NCBI GenBank assembly: GCA_963921425.1
Contig: OY992839.1
Span: 8,969,409-9,033,408, forward strand
Origin: Dryas octopetala
Lineage: Eukaryota; Streptophyta; Magnoliopsida; Rosales; Rosaceae
DNA: 64,000 nucleotides
Reading direction: 5' to 3'
The first letter of the stretch is position 1. Every line of letters begins with the position of its first letter. Shown here one piece after another: positions 43,328 to 54,930 of the stretch. Below the pieces are notes generated by a model, which searched no databases, was not told the origin of the DNA, and saw nothing but the letters and a program-made list of their open reading frames with translations. A program made the translations under genes and the position numbers.

Positions 43328-43599
43328 TTTGGTATCAGAGTCAAATCACTCTTGATCATGAGTGTGTTGATTTTATATTAATATTAATGCGGCTCTTTAA
43401 GTATAACCCTTTTGGCTTATGAAAAATCGTTTTTGCACAACACCCATTTGGCCACTTTAGATCTGTTTCTCTTGCAAAAGTATTAGCACTACTAACATTA
43501 GCTGTGGCCCCTTTTGCTATGGGCAAATGAGTGCGCCAAACACATACAATGTTTGAGGTCGCATGCAGAATATCTTATTACATTTCGTGTCCGATAAGG

Positions 43600-44095
43600 C
43601 AAGACAAACTTCGGGAATTTTCGGTAACTCAGATGCCACACTCTCAGCTGGTGGTCCATCAATTTGGAAAACGCTGAAACCAAGTTTGGTACCAAATGAT
43701 TCCAAACTCGAATTGTTTGTAAATAGAGCAGTTGTCATCCCCATGAACCTGAAGCATTATAAAAAGGCAACTTAGTTGACATTGTGTTGATAATTGATAA
43801 CAGTTAATATTTTTCATCATTGCCAACTACAACTGACTGAGCAAAAAACCAAAAGTTAGATAACCTTTCTGATAAGGTCTTAATTGAGGATTTCTTCCCA
43901 CATTCTTCTTCAGTGGTACCTCCACTCTGAGAAACAAAGTAAAAAAAACTACTTTAGCAAGTTAGCATACATGATTATAAACTACACTTGGTAAGAATAT
44001 AAAGTATGCAGATCTAACTTGGTCAAGGTAAGCTTCATATGCATCCAGCAGCACTGCAAACTCTCTAACTATATATTGTCTCATCCTCGGTTTCT
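43600..44095 (-). pseudogene. Unrecognised multi-exon gene fragment (minus)
   Basis: Three exon-like pieces on the minus strand have plausible splice borders: one with VREFAVLLDAYEAYLDQ (44093-44020), one with SGGTTEEECGKKSSIKTLSE (about 43940-43870) and one with FMGMTTALFTNNSSLESFGT then KLGFSVFQIDGPPAESVASE (about 43745-43625), after which homology-like sequence is lost. I do not recognise the family. No start or stop defines a complete protein; probably a captured or truncated gene. Confidence 0.4.
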
Positions 44096-44735
44096 ACAAT
44101 CTAAATTCAAGTAGATCCCAATGCTAGGAAGGAGGAAAAGCATGCCAGAATGAATATGAACAAAATCAATACAAAGAAACTTTGATTCCAATGTTTTTCC
44201 AATTAAATTTTTAACTGGATAAATATAGTTTTTGGAAGAGAAAAGTAAATAGAGTCCCAAATACCAAAAAGAAATAGAATTGACAAACCTAAAAGGAAAG
44301 GAGATCACTTTAAGCATGATGCATGGCTACAAGCCCTAATGGAAATTAACCAGAGAAAGGAATGACACTAACTGCACCCCGCAATCTGAAACAAATAATT
44401 AGCAAAGCCAAAACAGAACACCAGCTGCACCAGCAAAATTAAAACCCAAAACTACTGCAATTCCAATCAAACTTAAAAAAAAGTTGGACTTGCTGAAGCC
44501 TCTCAAAGGTACATATATATTGAGAATTTCTGCTTTAATTAATAAACGGTACACATATAATACAGAATTTATTTAAATTCATAGTGTTCTTGATCCATAC
44601 ATAATAAGAAACAGTTGACCAAAATAAATAAATAAAACAAACAATCAAGTCACCATAAATTCAAGTGCTTTGCTAAACATAAATCAAATACATATAATTC
44701 AAGTGCTTATTACTTTAATTTTACGTATAAACTAG
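44096..44735. other. Intergenic DNA 3' of the F-box gene
   Basis: AT-rich; no supported gene or element. The sequence nearest 44735 should include the F-box transcript's 3' UTR. Confidence 0.5.
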
Positions 44736-46208
44736 CTAGCTGCTAATTCCTCCAGCATGGGGTAGCTGATCAAGGACATGCTGTGGTAGTCTAGGAACTG
44801 GTGTCGGCCACCATGGGAGCACAAATTTGAAGAAGCAACCATTAATATTAAGATTACTCTCTTTTGCAGCTAGCTTTGACCACTCTCTTGTACCAACGTC
44901 GCACATGAAAACATCTCCCTCAATATTTAGATACAAGATATCCACATTATTCGGGTCACAAGCTATCAACTCAACATTCCTTTTGTAACCACCCAAAAAC
45001 ATATTTTGGTCCAGAGAATAAACCCTCGTGCGTTCCAAACAAAATTTGCTAGCTCCATCGACGTCCATCTGATCACGATCATCTTGTTCTTCTTTCAACT
45101 CGTACACATATAAAGTACGCAAGTGGTTTATGAAGTCGCACATCCGTACACACTCTCCGCACACACCAAGGAACTCAATACAACTGATCGCAACCACGTC
45201 TCGGGCTGGGTCATCAACTACAGCTGGGTCAGCAAATTTGAGGACACGACATTTATAATAATCAATAACACCATCACCATTGCTACTGCTAGTACCAGTA
45301 CTGTTGCTGTTGTTGATCATGAATGGATCCAGCCCCATAAGACAGGGGAAATTGTATAATTTGGCGTCATCCCACCAATACAACATTCCATTGTAAGTGA
45401 CGCTAAAGTATCTATCAATAGTGCGAAAACTTAGTGGGGCTAAGACAACTGACACTCTCCATTCACCAGTTTCAAAAGAAAACAACTCCAAGGTTAATTT
45501 AAAGGAACCATATTTCTCATCATATTGGTCAATAGGAAGAACTCTCACAACCTTGCACCTATACTCACAATTAACCTGGACGTTATATGATCCTTTCCGA
45601 GCATCGTCTTGCTTATAGTTATAATAGGGAACATCACAGACAAATCCCACGGGTACTGGCCATTTCCATTGAGTAGGGGCAGGAGGAAGCGCGACCCATT
45701 GCGCGGTGTATGGATTGCAGATGTAGTAATCACGTTGATGGTACTTGGTTGCATAACACAAAACTAAATCATTATACGTCCCTACCACAACTGGCTCTTC
45801 TTTCAATCCGTGGACAGTCATGAGTCTTTTGAACACCGGAGACAACATTCGACTATGGATTTCCTCCCCTTTGGGATTGATCAGAGTGACTTTTGTTGGC
45901 GTTTGCTTATCGATTTGGAGACGCAGAAAGCGGTGAATAAAATAAGGATTGGAGATGAGAGTGCACCAACGCTTGGACACACACTTACATTGAAAAACCA
46001 ATTTGTTGCAAGGAAGTCGACAAAGGATTTCAACCAATAAAACGTCAGGGAGATCACCAATATTAATATCCATCATCAATTTTGATGATGATGATGTTTT
46101 TGATCTTTTTAAGTGATGAATATGATTATGATGAGAGGACGGTGGTTCAAGGGGCGAATAGGATCTACTCCTTCCTTTGGTAGCAGTATCAGTATCACCT
46201 ACTCTCAT
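44736..46208 (-). CDS. F-box protein, intact single-exon gene
   Basis: A 490-codon uninterrupted minus-strand frame. The F-box lies at about residues 50-95 (INIGDLPDVLLVEILCRLPC, NKLVFQCKCVSKRWCTLISN), followed by a long C-terminal region with FBA/kelch-like motifs (YYICNPYTAQWVALP, LELFSFETGEWRVSVV, GMLYWW). The F-box binds the SKP1 adaptor of an SCF ubiquitin ligase, and the C-terminal part should bind the substrate, which cannot be predicted. An N-terminal Ser/His-rich stretch of ~45 residues precedes the F-box; MMDINIGDLPD offers an alternative start 44 residues in. Unlike the locus at 37.2-38.9 kb, no frame damage is visible. Confidence 0.9.
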   Translation of the reverse strand: MRVGDTDTATKGRSRSYSPLEPPSSHHNHIHHLKRSKTSSSSKLMMDINIGDLPDVLLVEILCRLPCNKLVFQCKCVSKRWCTLISNPYFIHRFLRLQIDKQTPTKVTLINPKGEEIHSRMLSPVFKRLMTVHGLKEEPVVVGTYNDLVLCYATKYHQRDYYICNPYTAQWVALPPAPTQWKWPVPVGFVCDVPYYNYKQDDARKGSYNVQVNCEYRCKVVRVLPIDQYDEKYGSFKLTLELFSFETGEWRVSVVLAPLSFRTIDRYFSVTYNGMLYWWDDAKLYNFPCLMGLDPFMINNSNSTGTSSSNGDGVIDYYKCRVLKFADPAVVDDPARDVVAISCIEFLGVCGECVRMCDFINHLRTLYVYELKEEQDDRDQMDVDGASKFCLERTRVYSLDQNMFLGGYKRNVELIACDPNNVDILYLNIEGDVFMCDVGTREWSKLAAKESNLNINGCFFKFVLPWWPTPVPRLPQHVLDQLPHAGGISS

Positions 46209-46451
46209 GACGGCAGAAACTTGGACAGAAGAAACTTATATCCAGGGTTCTTGCTTCAAAAACTACATATATGTGGTAGAATCCCCACATTATCTGGAAA
46301 TAGGAAAGAAATCAATTAAGAAACCCAAATTCCCAATACACCTAAGAATCATAATACAACAAGAAATCACCTAAAAAACCCAAATTCCCGATACAACTAA
46401 GAATCCTATTCACCAAACCCAAATTCCCTCTCCACAAGAAAATATTATAGG

Positions 46452-46605
46452 ATATAACCGATATACCGTCACGTGGTATAACCAATTCAACTTGTAAGGG
46501 TATTATTGGACGATGTATTTATACTAGCAGAGTATAATATTAATAACATCCACTCATATTATAACACATAGACTGGTTATACCACGTGTCAATATATCGG
46601 TTATA
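46452..46605. mobile_element. Small foldback MITE (~150 bp)
   Basis: Inverted ends TATAACCGATATACCGTCAC and GTATAACCGATATATTGACA (read inward), both continuing CGTGGTATAACCA. The A/T-rich flanks do not allow a secure target duplication. It lies upstream of the F-box gene's start. Confidence 0.6.
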
Positions 46606-46649
46606 CAGAATAATTTTTCCTTCACCAGGTTATTTTTGTTATGTATGAG

Positions 46650-47111
46650 CATGGATGGAGCCACAGCAGGCTCAGAGGGGACACATGTCCCCCTCTTCTA
46701 TTTTCATTTCTTTTTTCCTTCTCAACATTTAAAGAAATTAAAAGAAATATATATACTTTTTCTTCATCTAAATTATAAAGCTCTCAAGTTTTCAAATGTC
46801 TCCCTTTTACTCCATTTATTTTCTTTCTTTCCCTCATTTACTTGATCTTATGTTAATTATTTTGGTTCCCCTTATGTTAATTCTTTCAAATCTCTTTCTC
46901 ATTTTCTCTAAGTCTAATGGTACATTCTTTTTTTCTTTGGTTAATATTTGTTTATGTAACAAGCTTAAAAAAGTAGAGTCAAACAAACATAACTAGAATT
47001 TTGTAACAAGATAAACATTAAGCTTGAATTGTAATAATAAAAAAAAAAAAAAAAACTTGCATATATTATTTCAAGTTCCCCCATTGTTTTGTTTCTCTGG
47101 CTCCGTCCCTG
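46650..47111. mobile_element. Non-autonomous hAT element, 462 bp
   Basis: 8-bp duplication TGTATGAG (46642-46649, 47112-47119). Ends CATGGATGGAGCCACAG and CAGGGACGGAGCCAGAG read inward. No coding region; contains an A run near 47040. Confidence 0.85.
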
Positions 47112-47131
47112 TGTATGAGTTGGGATAGGAT

Positions 47132-48355
47132 CAGTGTTTTCAAAAGCGAGCTTCACGCGCGCCTCAAGGCGCGAGTCATGGCGAGGCGGCGGCCGATTGC
47201 GCACGACGTCGCCGGACTATGTAAAACGACTGAAAGGCGACGGCAAGGCGTTGAAGGCGTTGAAGGCGTACGCCTCTGCAGGAATTTTTTTTCCAACTCC
47301 TTCAGTCCATCAGTCCTTCCCCTTTCAGCCGTTCTCTCAACTTCTCTGTTCTGGGTTCTTTCTTCACGACAACACGGCGGCTGGGTGGTCTCGGACGGCG
47401 GCCGATCGAGTCATCTCTGTTCTGTAATCAATCTCTCATCAAGTCTCAATCTCTGTACCTTCTCTGTTCTCAAGTCCCTAGTGTTTATCAGATGGTCATT
47501 TTCCTTTGCAGTGGTCTGGAATCCGTGGGATAAGAAAGCGAAGGCAATTTCTGATTTTGGGGATGATGAGTACAAGCATATGCTCTGTGTCCAGGCTGCT
47601 TGTGTGGAGAAGCCTATTACTTTGAAACCCGGTGAAGAATGGAGGGGAAGGCAGGAGCTATCTGCTGTCCCTTCCAGTTACTGCAGCGGACAACTTGACC
47701 CACGGAAGGTACTGCAAGGTGGTTAAGTGATGAGCCATTTTGTTGCATCTCTTGTACAGGTAGCTAGTTTACTGAAATACAACCATAAAAGATATGGACT
47801 ACACGTGCATGGAGAGTGAAAGTGTGTGTGTGCTTGAATGCTGACCTTCCAAGAGATGTACAAATGATGCATATGCATGAGGGGGTGTCTTGAAGAGATT
47901 GGTAGATTGTTATTCTTAACCTGCAACTGAGGTACATAAAAGGTAGGCTCATTGGTAGCTCTTTATAGACATTTCTTCACAATTGTAGTCCTCACGTTTC
48001 TCATAAGCCGTATATGATAAAAAGTTCCAATTTTGTAAGAATTGGATTTCAGCTTTTCTTCAATTGTTCCACGATAGTTCCATCTTTATGAAATTTGATT
48101 TCAGCTTTTCTTCAATTGGATTTCTATTTAATTTAAACAATATTATTGAATTTGATATGTAATATGGATGATTTTTATTTATGAATGACAAATTGACAAT
48201 TAATGCTATCTTTTAGCTATATACTTGTTTTTATAATTTTTTTATTATTATATTTTTTTATGCCCGAAAGACTTACGCTATAAGCGTCAAGGCTTACGCC
48301 TCGCCTTGCGAGACTGCAAACGTCTCGCATGACGCTTTTGCGTCTGAAAACACTG
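47132..48355. mobile_element. hAT element that captured a host gene exon (Pack-hAT type)
   Basis: 8-bp duplication GATAGGAT (47124-47131, 48356-48363). Ends CAGTGTTTTCAAAAGCG and CAGTGTTTTCAGACGC read inward, then CG-rich subterminal motifs (AAGGCG, GCCTCG). Length 1224 bp. It encodes no transposase; the interior holds the last exon of a glucose-6-phosphate 1-epimerase gene. Its left duplication starts 4 bp after the neighbouring hAT's right duplication. Confidence 0.85.
47512..47726 (+). pseudogene. Glucose-6-phosphate 1-epimerase 3' exon inside the hAT element
   Basis: After an intron end (TTTCCTTTGCAG) the exon encodes WNPWDKKAKAISDFGDDEYK and continues through KPITLKPGEEW and VPSSYCSGQLDP to a stop (47724-47726), the C-terminus of plant glucose-6-phosphate 1-epimerases (aldose-1-epimerase fold). 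The frame is open to the natural stop, so capture is recent or constrained. The catalytic N-terminal domain is absent, so no enzyme is expected. Upstream, a CT-rich leader-like stretch could supply a promoter. Confidence 0.8.
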
Positions 48356-48475
48356 GATAGGATTGAATTCCTACTAAACTTGTTTAAAAATTGGTACTTT
48401 CTGCTAAAGTTTGTTAAAATTAGCACTTTCTGCTATGTTTAGTTGAATTATTGTCACTTTATGCTAAGCTTGTTG

Positions 48476-48524
48476 AAAAATTGGAACTTTTTTTTTTTTT
48501 TGTCGTGAAAAAAATTGGAACTTT
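48476..48524 (-). mobile_element. Micro-retroposon (CACGAC + poly(A))
   Basis: AAAAATTGGAACTTT occurs at 48476-48490 and 48510-48524, enclosing T11-GTCGTG, i.e. CACGAC followed by poly(A) on the minus strand. Confidence 0.55.
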
Positions 48525-48772
48525 CTGCTTGGGAATTTGACCAATGTTGCTTCCGTTTCTATGTGGGTTTTTGAGGTGCTACGAGGATGAAAGAGAAAGA
48601 CGAAAGAATGAGAGGGGAGAGAGAACTAGAGAAGGAAACGTTACAGTCAGCCTTGAAAGAAAGAAAAAAACAAAAAACTTATGCTGGCTGATGTGGCCAG
48701 GTATGAAAAACATCCCATAAATTTCTGAGTCTAGCCTAAGTAGTTTTCTATTTCAGTATGATACTTTCATGA

Positions 48773-49450
48773 TGTTGTGCCGGAAGCGTGGATATGAGTC
48801 CAAATATAAGTCAGGCAAAATATGAACAAAACATAAATAAATTTAACAAGAGAACACAGAGATTTATACTGGTTCGGCCTTAATGCCTACATCTGGCGGA
48901 GCCAGAGAGGAAATTTCACTAATAACAAAGAAGATTACAAAGAGTATATCAAACTCTCACAAACCCAAATTGCAAATACACCCATATCATACACTCACCC
49001 AAGAACAAGAACAAAGAACAAATTTTTTTCACAAATACAAAGAGCAAGGAGAGAGATTAATACCAAAGTGCAGCTGCACACACAAAATTTATGGGCAAAC
49101 AAGAGATTTTTTTCTTCTCTTCCAAAGCTAGTGTAGCACCCCACAAACAACACAAAAGACACGGCTGCAGTTCTCTCTCTCCAAGCTTCGGTGCAGCTCC
49201 TCTCTCAGCTGCTCTCTCTTTCTTTTTGGTGCGGCTACAACTCACATACTGACACACACCACTTGTTTTGCTGCTGCCCAATTAATCAAAGAACAAATGC
49301 TTCCTTTGGAAGCTGGAGGCACAGGTGAAACAGGCCCAAGTCTTACTCCACTTACTCAAGGTGATGTGGCACACTTACAACCACTCAAAAACAAATAGGC
49401 TTAATAAATGGGCCAAACCCAAGTGGGTCCAATTAGAGTCAAAACCAACA
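48773..49450. mobile_element. Solo LTR (678 bp)
   Basis: Ends TGTTGTGCCGG and CAAAACCAACA with a 5-bp duplication CATGA on both sides (48768-48772, 49451-49455). Contains GATTTATACTGGTTCGGC, a sequence seen in many plant LTRs. No internal region; formed by LTR-LTR recombination. Confidence 0.8.
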
Positions 49451-49506
49451 CATGATTCCTCTCAGAAAAAGAAAAATGATAGTATCATGATTTACTTTCT
49501 ATTTGC

Positions 49507-49552
49507 TGTATTGGGAGTTTTCTTTTTTATGAAAGCGTTGTATTGGGAATTT
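49507..49552 (-). mobile_element. Possible micro-retroposon
   Basis: A 14-bp repeat TGTATTGGGAGTTT / TGTATTGGGAATTT (one mismatch) encloses 18 bp with a T run, which is an A run on the minus strand. Weaker than the other cases. Confidence 0.35.
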
Positions 49553-50009
49553 GCGATTCTTAGTTTAATTACATAGAAGTCTAAAACGAAATAGTTGTAC
49601 AATATATTTCAATGCTCAAAAGACCGACCACCAAGGATTTGGACTTATAGGTTCCTTGTGCATCTTATGAGTTTCTAGGAAATGATGTGAGATAGTTGCA
49701 TGGTTGAATTCAGTGTAGTGCTAAGATGGGGCTAAGTCTAGAACTGGGTTCTTTCGCTGCGGGAGTGATGATATCAACAACTGATCTTACTCAACATATA
49801 TACACTAGAGCAAGTAAGGCTATTACTCTATGCTATGTTCATGCAGATGATCTTCTTTGGAATATATGTACCTTCCTGTAGCTCAAGAAACATGCATGCA
49901 ACCAACCATGAATAGCAGAAGTGGTTTATCTTTGGTTATGTTGGATATATATCTTCTTCCATAGACCTTTCTTTGGGTGGGGAGAGAACAACATTGTGTT
50001 TATGAGAAT

Positions 50010-50208
50010 AACTTACCTATTGGGCCTTCTATTGGGTCATGTATTTTGTCTAAAATTAAGCATAGTAAGAGAGAAATGTGGAACTGGACTCTACTGTTTT
50101 TGTACAGTTTCGCATCCTTGATTATTAAGCCTTTTTTATTGTACTTACTTTTTCCTTGATCTAATGGAATCTCATTTTGGACCAAAAAAAAAAAAAAAAC
50201 TTACCTAT
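50010..50208 (+). mobile_element. 5'-truncated LINE-like retroposon, 177 bp plus duplication
   Basis: AACTTACCTAT at 50010-50020 and 50198-50208 flanks 177 bp ending AATCTCATTTTGGACC and about sixteen A. The 3' end resembles plant L1 3' UTRs. The insertion orientation is plus. Confidence 0.7.
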
Positions 50209-50627
50209 CCCCGTGTTAGGGGATAGGTGGTATCACAAGAGAGAAAGAAAGAGAGGAGAGAGGAGAGAGATAGAGAGAGAGGGGGGATGGGGATAACAGG
50301 TGGTAAAACCTGGGTTGCAGGTAAGTTCTTCTCTTGTGTTTATATATGTTATCATAGCACACAAGAGAAGAGATTGTTAGAATTAATTGCTTTGCTTGTC
50401 CGACAATTAAGTTCCTTATTAATTGTGGTCCATATATATAGAAATCATGATCTAATAAAGAGAATTGATATAGTCATAATAATAAAAGATTTTGGGTTAG
50501 TTTACCAGTCTATATCTATTATGATAGACGGTAGAGATTAAAGAGATTATAATGAGAAATTCGGTCCTCTCTCTATAAATATGTAAGATAAATTCATCTA
50601 AACCTACAGACACACAAAATACACTTA
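50209..50627. repeat. Purine-rich repeat and intergenic DNA
   Basis: GGATAGGTGGTATCAC, an (AG)n tract, then GGGATAACAGGTGGTAAAACC: related in reverse complement to 22105-22232. No gene. Confidence 0.4.
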
Positions 50628-51317
50628 GGCTCCGTTTGGGATTGCGGTGGAGGACCCAAAAGCTGCTGTGGATGACAATTCTCAATTACCTACAACAGTT
50701 TTGGTGTTTGGTAAAAAAATAAAAAACGGCTTTTTCCCACAATTCTCAACTCCCCACAACAAAAACAGAAAGCATGTTTCTAGATGCTTTTGAAAGCTGC
50801 AGTGACTCACAGCAACAATGAATATTTTATTTTACCCATAATACCCTCATTGATTTCTATGATTTTTATTTGTTTATTTTAAATTAAAAAATATGTCTAT
50901 TGTTAGTTATATTTTATATTGTGATAATTAATTATGATATTTTATTTATAGGATTAAAATTATAATATACCTAAAAAAATAATAGGCATACTTATTTAAT
51001 AATGTTGTTCTTAGAAAAATTAATGCTAATAAAAATTTGTAGTAAAAAATTTCAAAAACAAGTAAAAAAACATATTATTTTTACCAAACAAATAAGTGAA
51101 ATGCACTTTCAGCATCATGTCCATTTTAGTAATTATACACAGTCACAGCATTTTTATATTAACATTTACCAAACACTTTGATACTGTTTTTTGCACTCAC
51201 AACACTTTTGAAAACATAGTTTACCAAACACTTAACTGCTTTACTTTACAGCTGACTTTACTTCACAGCTGTTTTACTTCACAGCTGTTTTTTCTCACAG
51301 CAATACCAAACTGGCCC
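50628..51317. mobile_element. PIF/Harbinger-type MITE, 690 bp
   Basis: TTA on both sides (50625-50627, 51318-51320). Ends GGCTCCGTTTGGGATTGC and GGGCCAGTTTGGTATTGC read inward. Subterminal AGCTGTTTTACTTCACAG repeats near the right end. No coding region. Confidence 0.8.
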
Positions 51318-51320
51318 TTA

Positions 51321-53242
51321 AAGGAATTGATTTATAGGAGAAGGGAGAGAAACACGAATTTCGGTTCTCAGATTTCAAGAACAACTTATTGTCAATCGTT
51401 ATTCTACAACCAAGTGCCGTGTACAATGGATCAAGGTACGCGCCTCTAAATTTTATTAAGTTAAACAATATGTGTGAAATCATGTTGATCAAAGATTCTG
51501 AGTCTTAAAGTATATTTATGATTGTCCGTTTGTCACGATCTTATGTGAATGTTTTGAATGCTTTAGTCGTGATAATCCTTATAGAGATACCTATCAAGAT
51601 TTTATTGGCTGGCTTAATTGTATTGTGGATTCCCTTGGATTAATTTAAGGCTCTGTACATCCACTGGGAAGTGAGTGGTAACCAAGAAAGCAATAAAGAG
51701 GAATTGGCATTTCTTGGTGAAATGAATGATTATGTGAAAATTAAAGAGGAAAATTGGGCCCCTTGAATTAAGAAAAACGTGCTGGCTAGAAAAGCCAAAA
51801 GACCAAGTCATATATAACGGTTCATATATGGGAACTTATAAAATTTCCCTTCATATATGGAGGTTAGGTGATGCTGGTCCCAATTGCCAGATTTGAATTT
51901 CATTAACTTTGTTCAAATTAAGAGATAATGATGAAAACACCCATGCAAATTCTCGCATCCACGCATGGTTCAGACAGAATTTTAGTTATACGGTAATCTT
52001 TTATGCTAATCTTCAACAAGAAACTTTTTAGAGGCGTAAAGGATTCCCATATAAGTCAGGTCCGGACAAATTTTTTGTCTAGGATTGACATAAAAGATTT
52101 TCTATATGAATTATATGTAGATGACCCGGGTGTGAATATGAGAATTTGTGCCTATTGTATACCTCATAATGATAAATAAACTCACTTTTTATAATTAATA
52201 CAACTGGATCCAACCATAAGTAAGCTAACATTTTTTCCAAGTGAACAGATTAAAATTGTCAGACAGTTTCGAGCTAGTTACAAATGAGCATTCAAAGTTT
52301 TGTGTCAAGAGTTCGAATGCTCGCCCACACTTCAAGTGCTCGACTTAAAAGTGTACCGGTTTACCATGTTTTTCAGCATGTGACTAGTTTGTTCACTATA
52401 CTTACTACTTTAGACTTCAAAAAAAAAAAAAAAAAGAGGGACTCTAAAATTAATTGGTTATCTCCTTCTAGATCTCGTACTCACCTGAGTATTTACCTAT
52501 AAAAAGATAATAATACTAATTCGCAGGAAATGTACTAGGATTTAGGAGGCTCTATGCACAAATAAAAACCAAGACCATTTTTCTATACCAAAAATTATAT
52601 AAATAAAATTAAGTTCTTGAAATTAGCCCAACTAGTAGCATAATCTCTCCTGTAAATGAGGTAAGTCTGCTAGTTTTAAATGATAGCATCGTTCACTGAA
52701 TATATATACTCAATCATGTAGAACACTACTACCAACATGTAACAGCCTCTGGTTTACAAATTCAAGCATTAGACATTTAGACACATAGGCAAGCATTAGA
52801 CATTTAGGATTTGAATGATCACGCATCTCAATTGTGACAGAAGATTGTTAAGTTCCATAACAAATACTAGATTTTATGTTAGCAGAATGGGTGCTCAATG
52901 ACACAAGACAGTAGCTCTACCACCTATGCATCATACTGAAGGCCCTAACACACCCAAATTTTGACTCCTTTAAATTTTTATAGAAACTACTATTTTTCAT
53001 AATAGAGTAAGTTTAAGGTAGAATTGGTAAAAACTCATTCCTATTATTAAAATTATAAAAAACTATTCAAAGTTTTGCATCATAATATATAAAACATTGG
53101 GCCTCTCCATCACCTATTTGATATTCTAACTTCATCCATCTGCATAACTTTAGTTCCATGCAATTTAGTGAGAAAATCAACTAGTTCCAAAGTAGTTTGG
53201 CCTTTTAGTTTAGCTACAAATTAGTTGTCTTGCATTAAATTA
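51321..53242. other. Intergenic DNA; duplicated flank of BURP gene b
   Basis: From about 51700 to 51910 and again near 52485 the sequence is colinear with 26095-26360 downstream of BURP gene a (for example GGAGGTTAGGTGATGCTGG versus GGAGGTTTGGTGATACTGG). No gene seen. Confidence 0.6.
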
Positions 53243-54390
53243 TTACATTGATTTGGATGTTGGAACCCATACAAGATTATCTGCAGGAAAGAAATGGCAC
53301 ACAGGGGAAGTCCCTGGCTTAATCCTAAGAACACTAAATGATGCATGATTAGGGCTCCATTGAGAGGTATCCAAGTGGCAAACAGCAACAGCTTCTACTC
53401 TATCTCCATTCTCACCACTTAATGAAATCTTAAACACCTTGTTCTGACTTTCTTGGCTGTGGCAATAGAAAACTGCATAAGGGTAAGGCATGGTGTGACA
53501 TGCTACCATCTTGGGAGCTAAAATCTCTTTAGGCACTTCCAAAATAGTATAGTTCTGGAAGAGGGTAGTTGAACTTGTGAGATGGGATGTGGCTACAACA
53601 CTAAAAGGGGTATCAGATCCAAAGACACCTTCTGTGAAGTCAAGCATGGATTTTAAGGAAGTAGCACAGAACTTGGTCTCTCCTTTGATGGGTTTAATCT
53701 CACACTGTCTTAGCGTATCTTCCATGGCTTTGGCTTGGGGTGAGTCTTGAGAGAATGAGAACATTTGAAGAAGGTGTAGTAGTTGTTTTGGTGAGAAAGG
53801 AATTGAATCAGCTTCATGCCTAGGCAAAAAGTGGGGAGAAGTTGAAGGGTCTCTCTTGGGAAAATAGATGGCCATTGTTTTCCCCACTTTTAGGTCTTTT
53901 AAGGTGAAGAAAATCATGAGTGAAGGGTCCATGTGATCCATGTGGGATGATGGATGAGCATGAGCATGCTCTGTATGTTTTGGTTCATGGGCATCATCAC
54001 TATCTTGCTTAGCATGAATTCCTTGATCCACAGGGTACATCAAGTTGTGTGTTGTTCCCCACTCTTTTTCACTCATCTGCCTGCCTCCAATTCCTTGAGC
54101 ACACTGCATAATATTACTAATTAAATGTTTAAAAATAAAAAGAGAAAAAGACATGAAAAATTGAAATTTCATCTAAATTGCTGATCATTCTTTTCTTGTA
54201 TGTTTAATCAAGCCTAAATTTTAAAGGAAAGCTAATAGTTGGAACTAGAAATTCACATGCTGCAATATCATCAGATTTTATCAATTAAAGGATATAAATA
54301 TGAAGAGTGAACAAAGTCAAATTTTTGGTTTACCATAACAAGCAGCAGTAGATGAAGCAAGGGGCTCCAGAAACCAAGTCCTGAACACAT
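53243..54390 (-). CDS. BURP-domain protein, USP/BNM2-like (gene b)
   Basis: Minus strand, exons 54390-54334 (signal peptide MCSGLGFWSPLLHLLLLVM) and 54103-53243, same borders and lengths as gene a; 305 residues. His-rich linker HAHAHPSSHMDHMDPS, then the BURP domain with CH-X10-CH-X26-CH-X25-CH. Differences from gene a are scattered substitutions with no frame damage, so both appear under constraint. It is a paralogue from a block duplication that also included downstream flank and the divergent organ-specific gene. Intergenic distance to the divergent gene c is ~3 kb, enlarged by MITEs at 54931-55309 and 56429-56616. Secreted or wall-associated role inferred from the family. Confidence 0.92.
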
Positions 54391-54930
54391 GTTTCTTCCC
54401 TTACTACAACTCTTTTCCATTCTGTTCATCTGCTAATTTTGAAAGAGCACAAAGATATGAAGTCCTAAACTTTGACCAACAAAATATATATGGGAAAGCT
54501 GTTTCTCAAGTAAGTGATTTCCCCAGGCACAACTCAGCTTAAAAACAATAGGCTAAACTCATTTACTGACTAAAAATGGGCAGCTATAGTTTGACATTTT
54601 TTTTTTGTTACAACTATAGTTTGATATTTTACTGTTGCTATGCATCTTAATTTGACTTGTAAGGGATGGGCCTACCACTTGTTATTGTCTCTTTAATTTG
54701 TCTTCTCATCATTATTATTGCTGTCAGCCTGTAATCTAGTCATATAGACTAATAGACACATACCTTTTTGTTTTTTTATATTCTTCCATATCGTGTACAA
54801 TATTTTTTATTAAAATTTTTACTAAAAACAATTATTTACACTTGACCCTATGGTATAGTTGTATTTTTCTGGACTTTATTGGAGGAGATTTCAAGTAAAA
54901 ACATAAATATGGATTATGAGACCATTTTCG

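Noticed and set aside
47115-47726. 203-codon frame as a real gene
   Set aside because: It starts outside the hAT terminus and runs through its inverted repeat and an intron; only the epimerase exon part is meaningful.
52415-52440. A17 run as another micro-retroposon
   Set aside because: No direct repeats of useful length flank the run.
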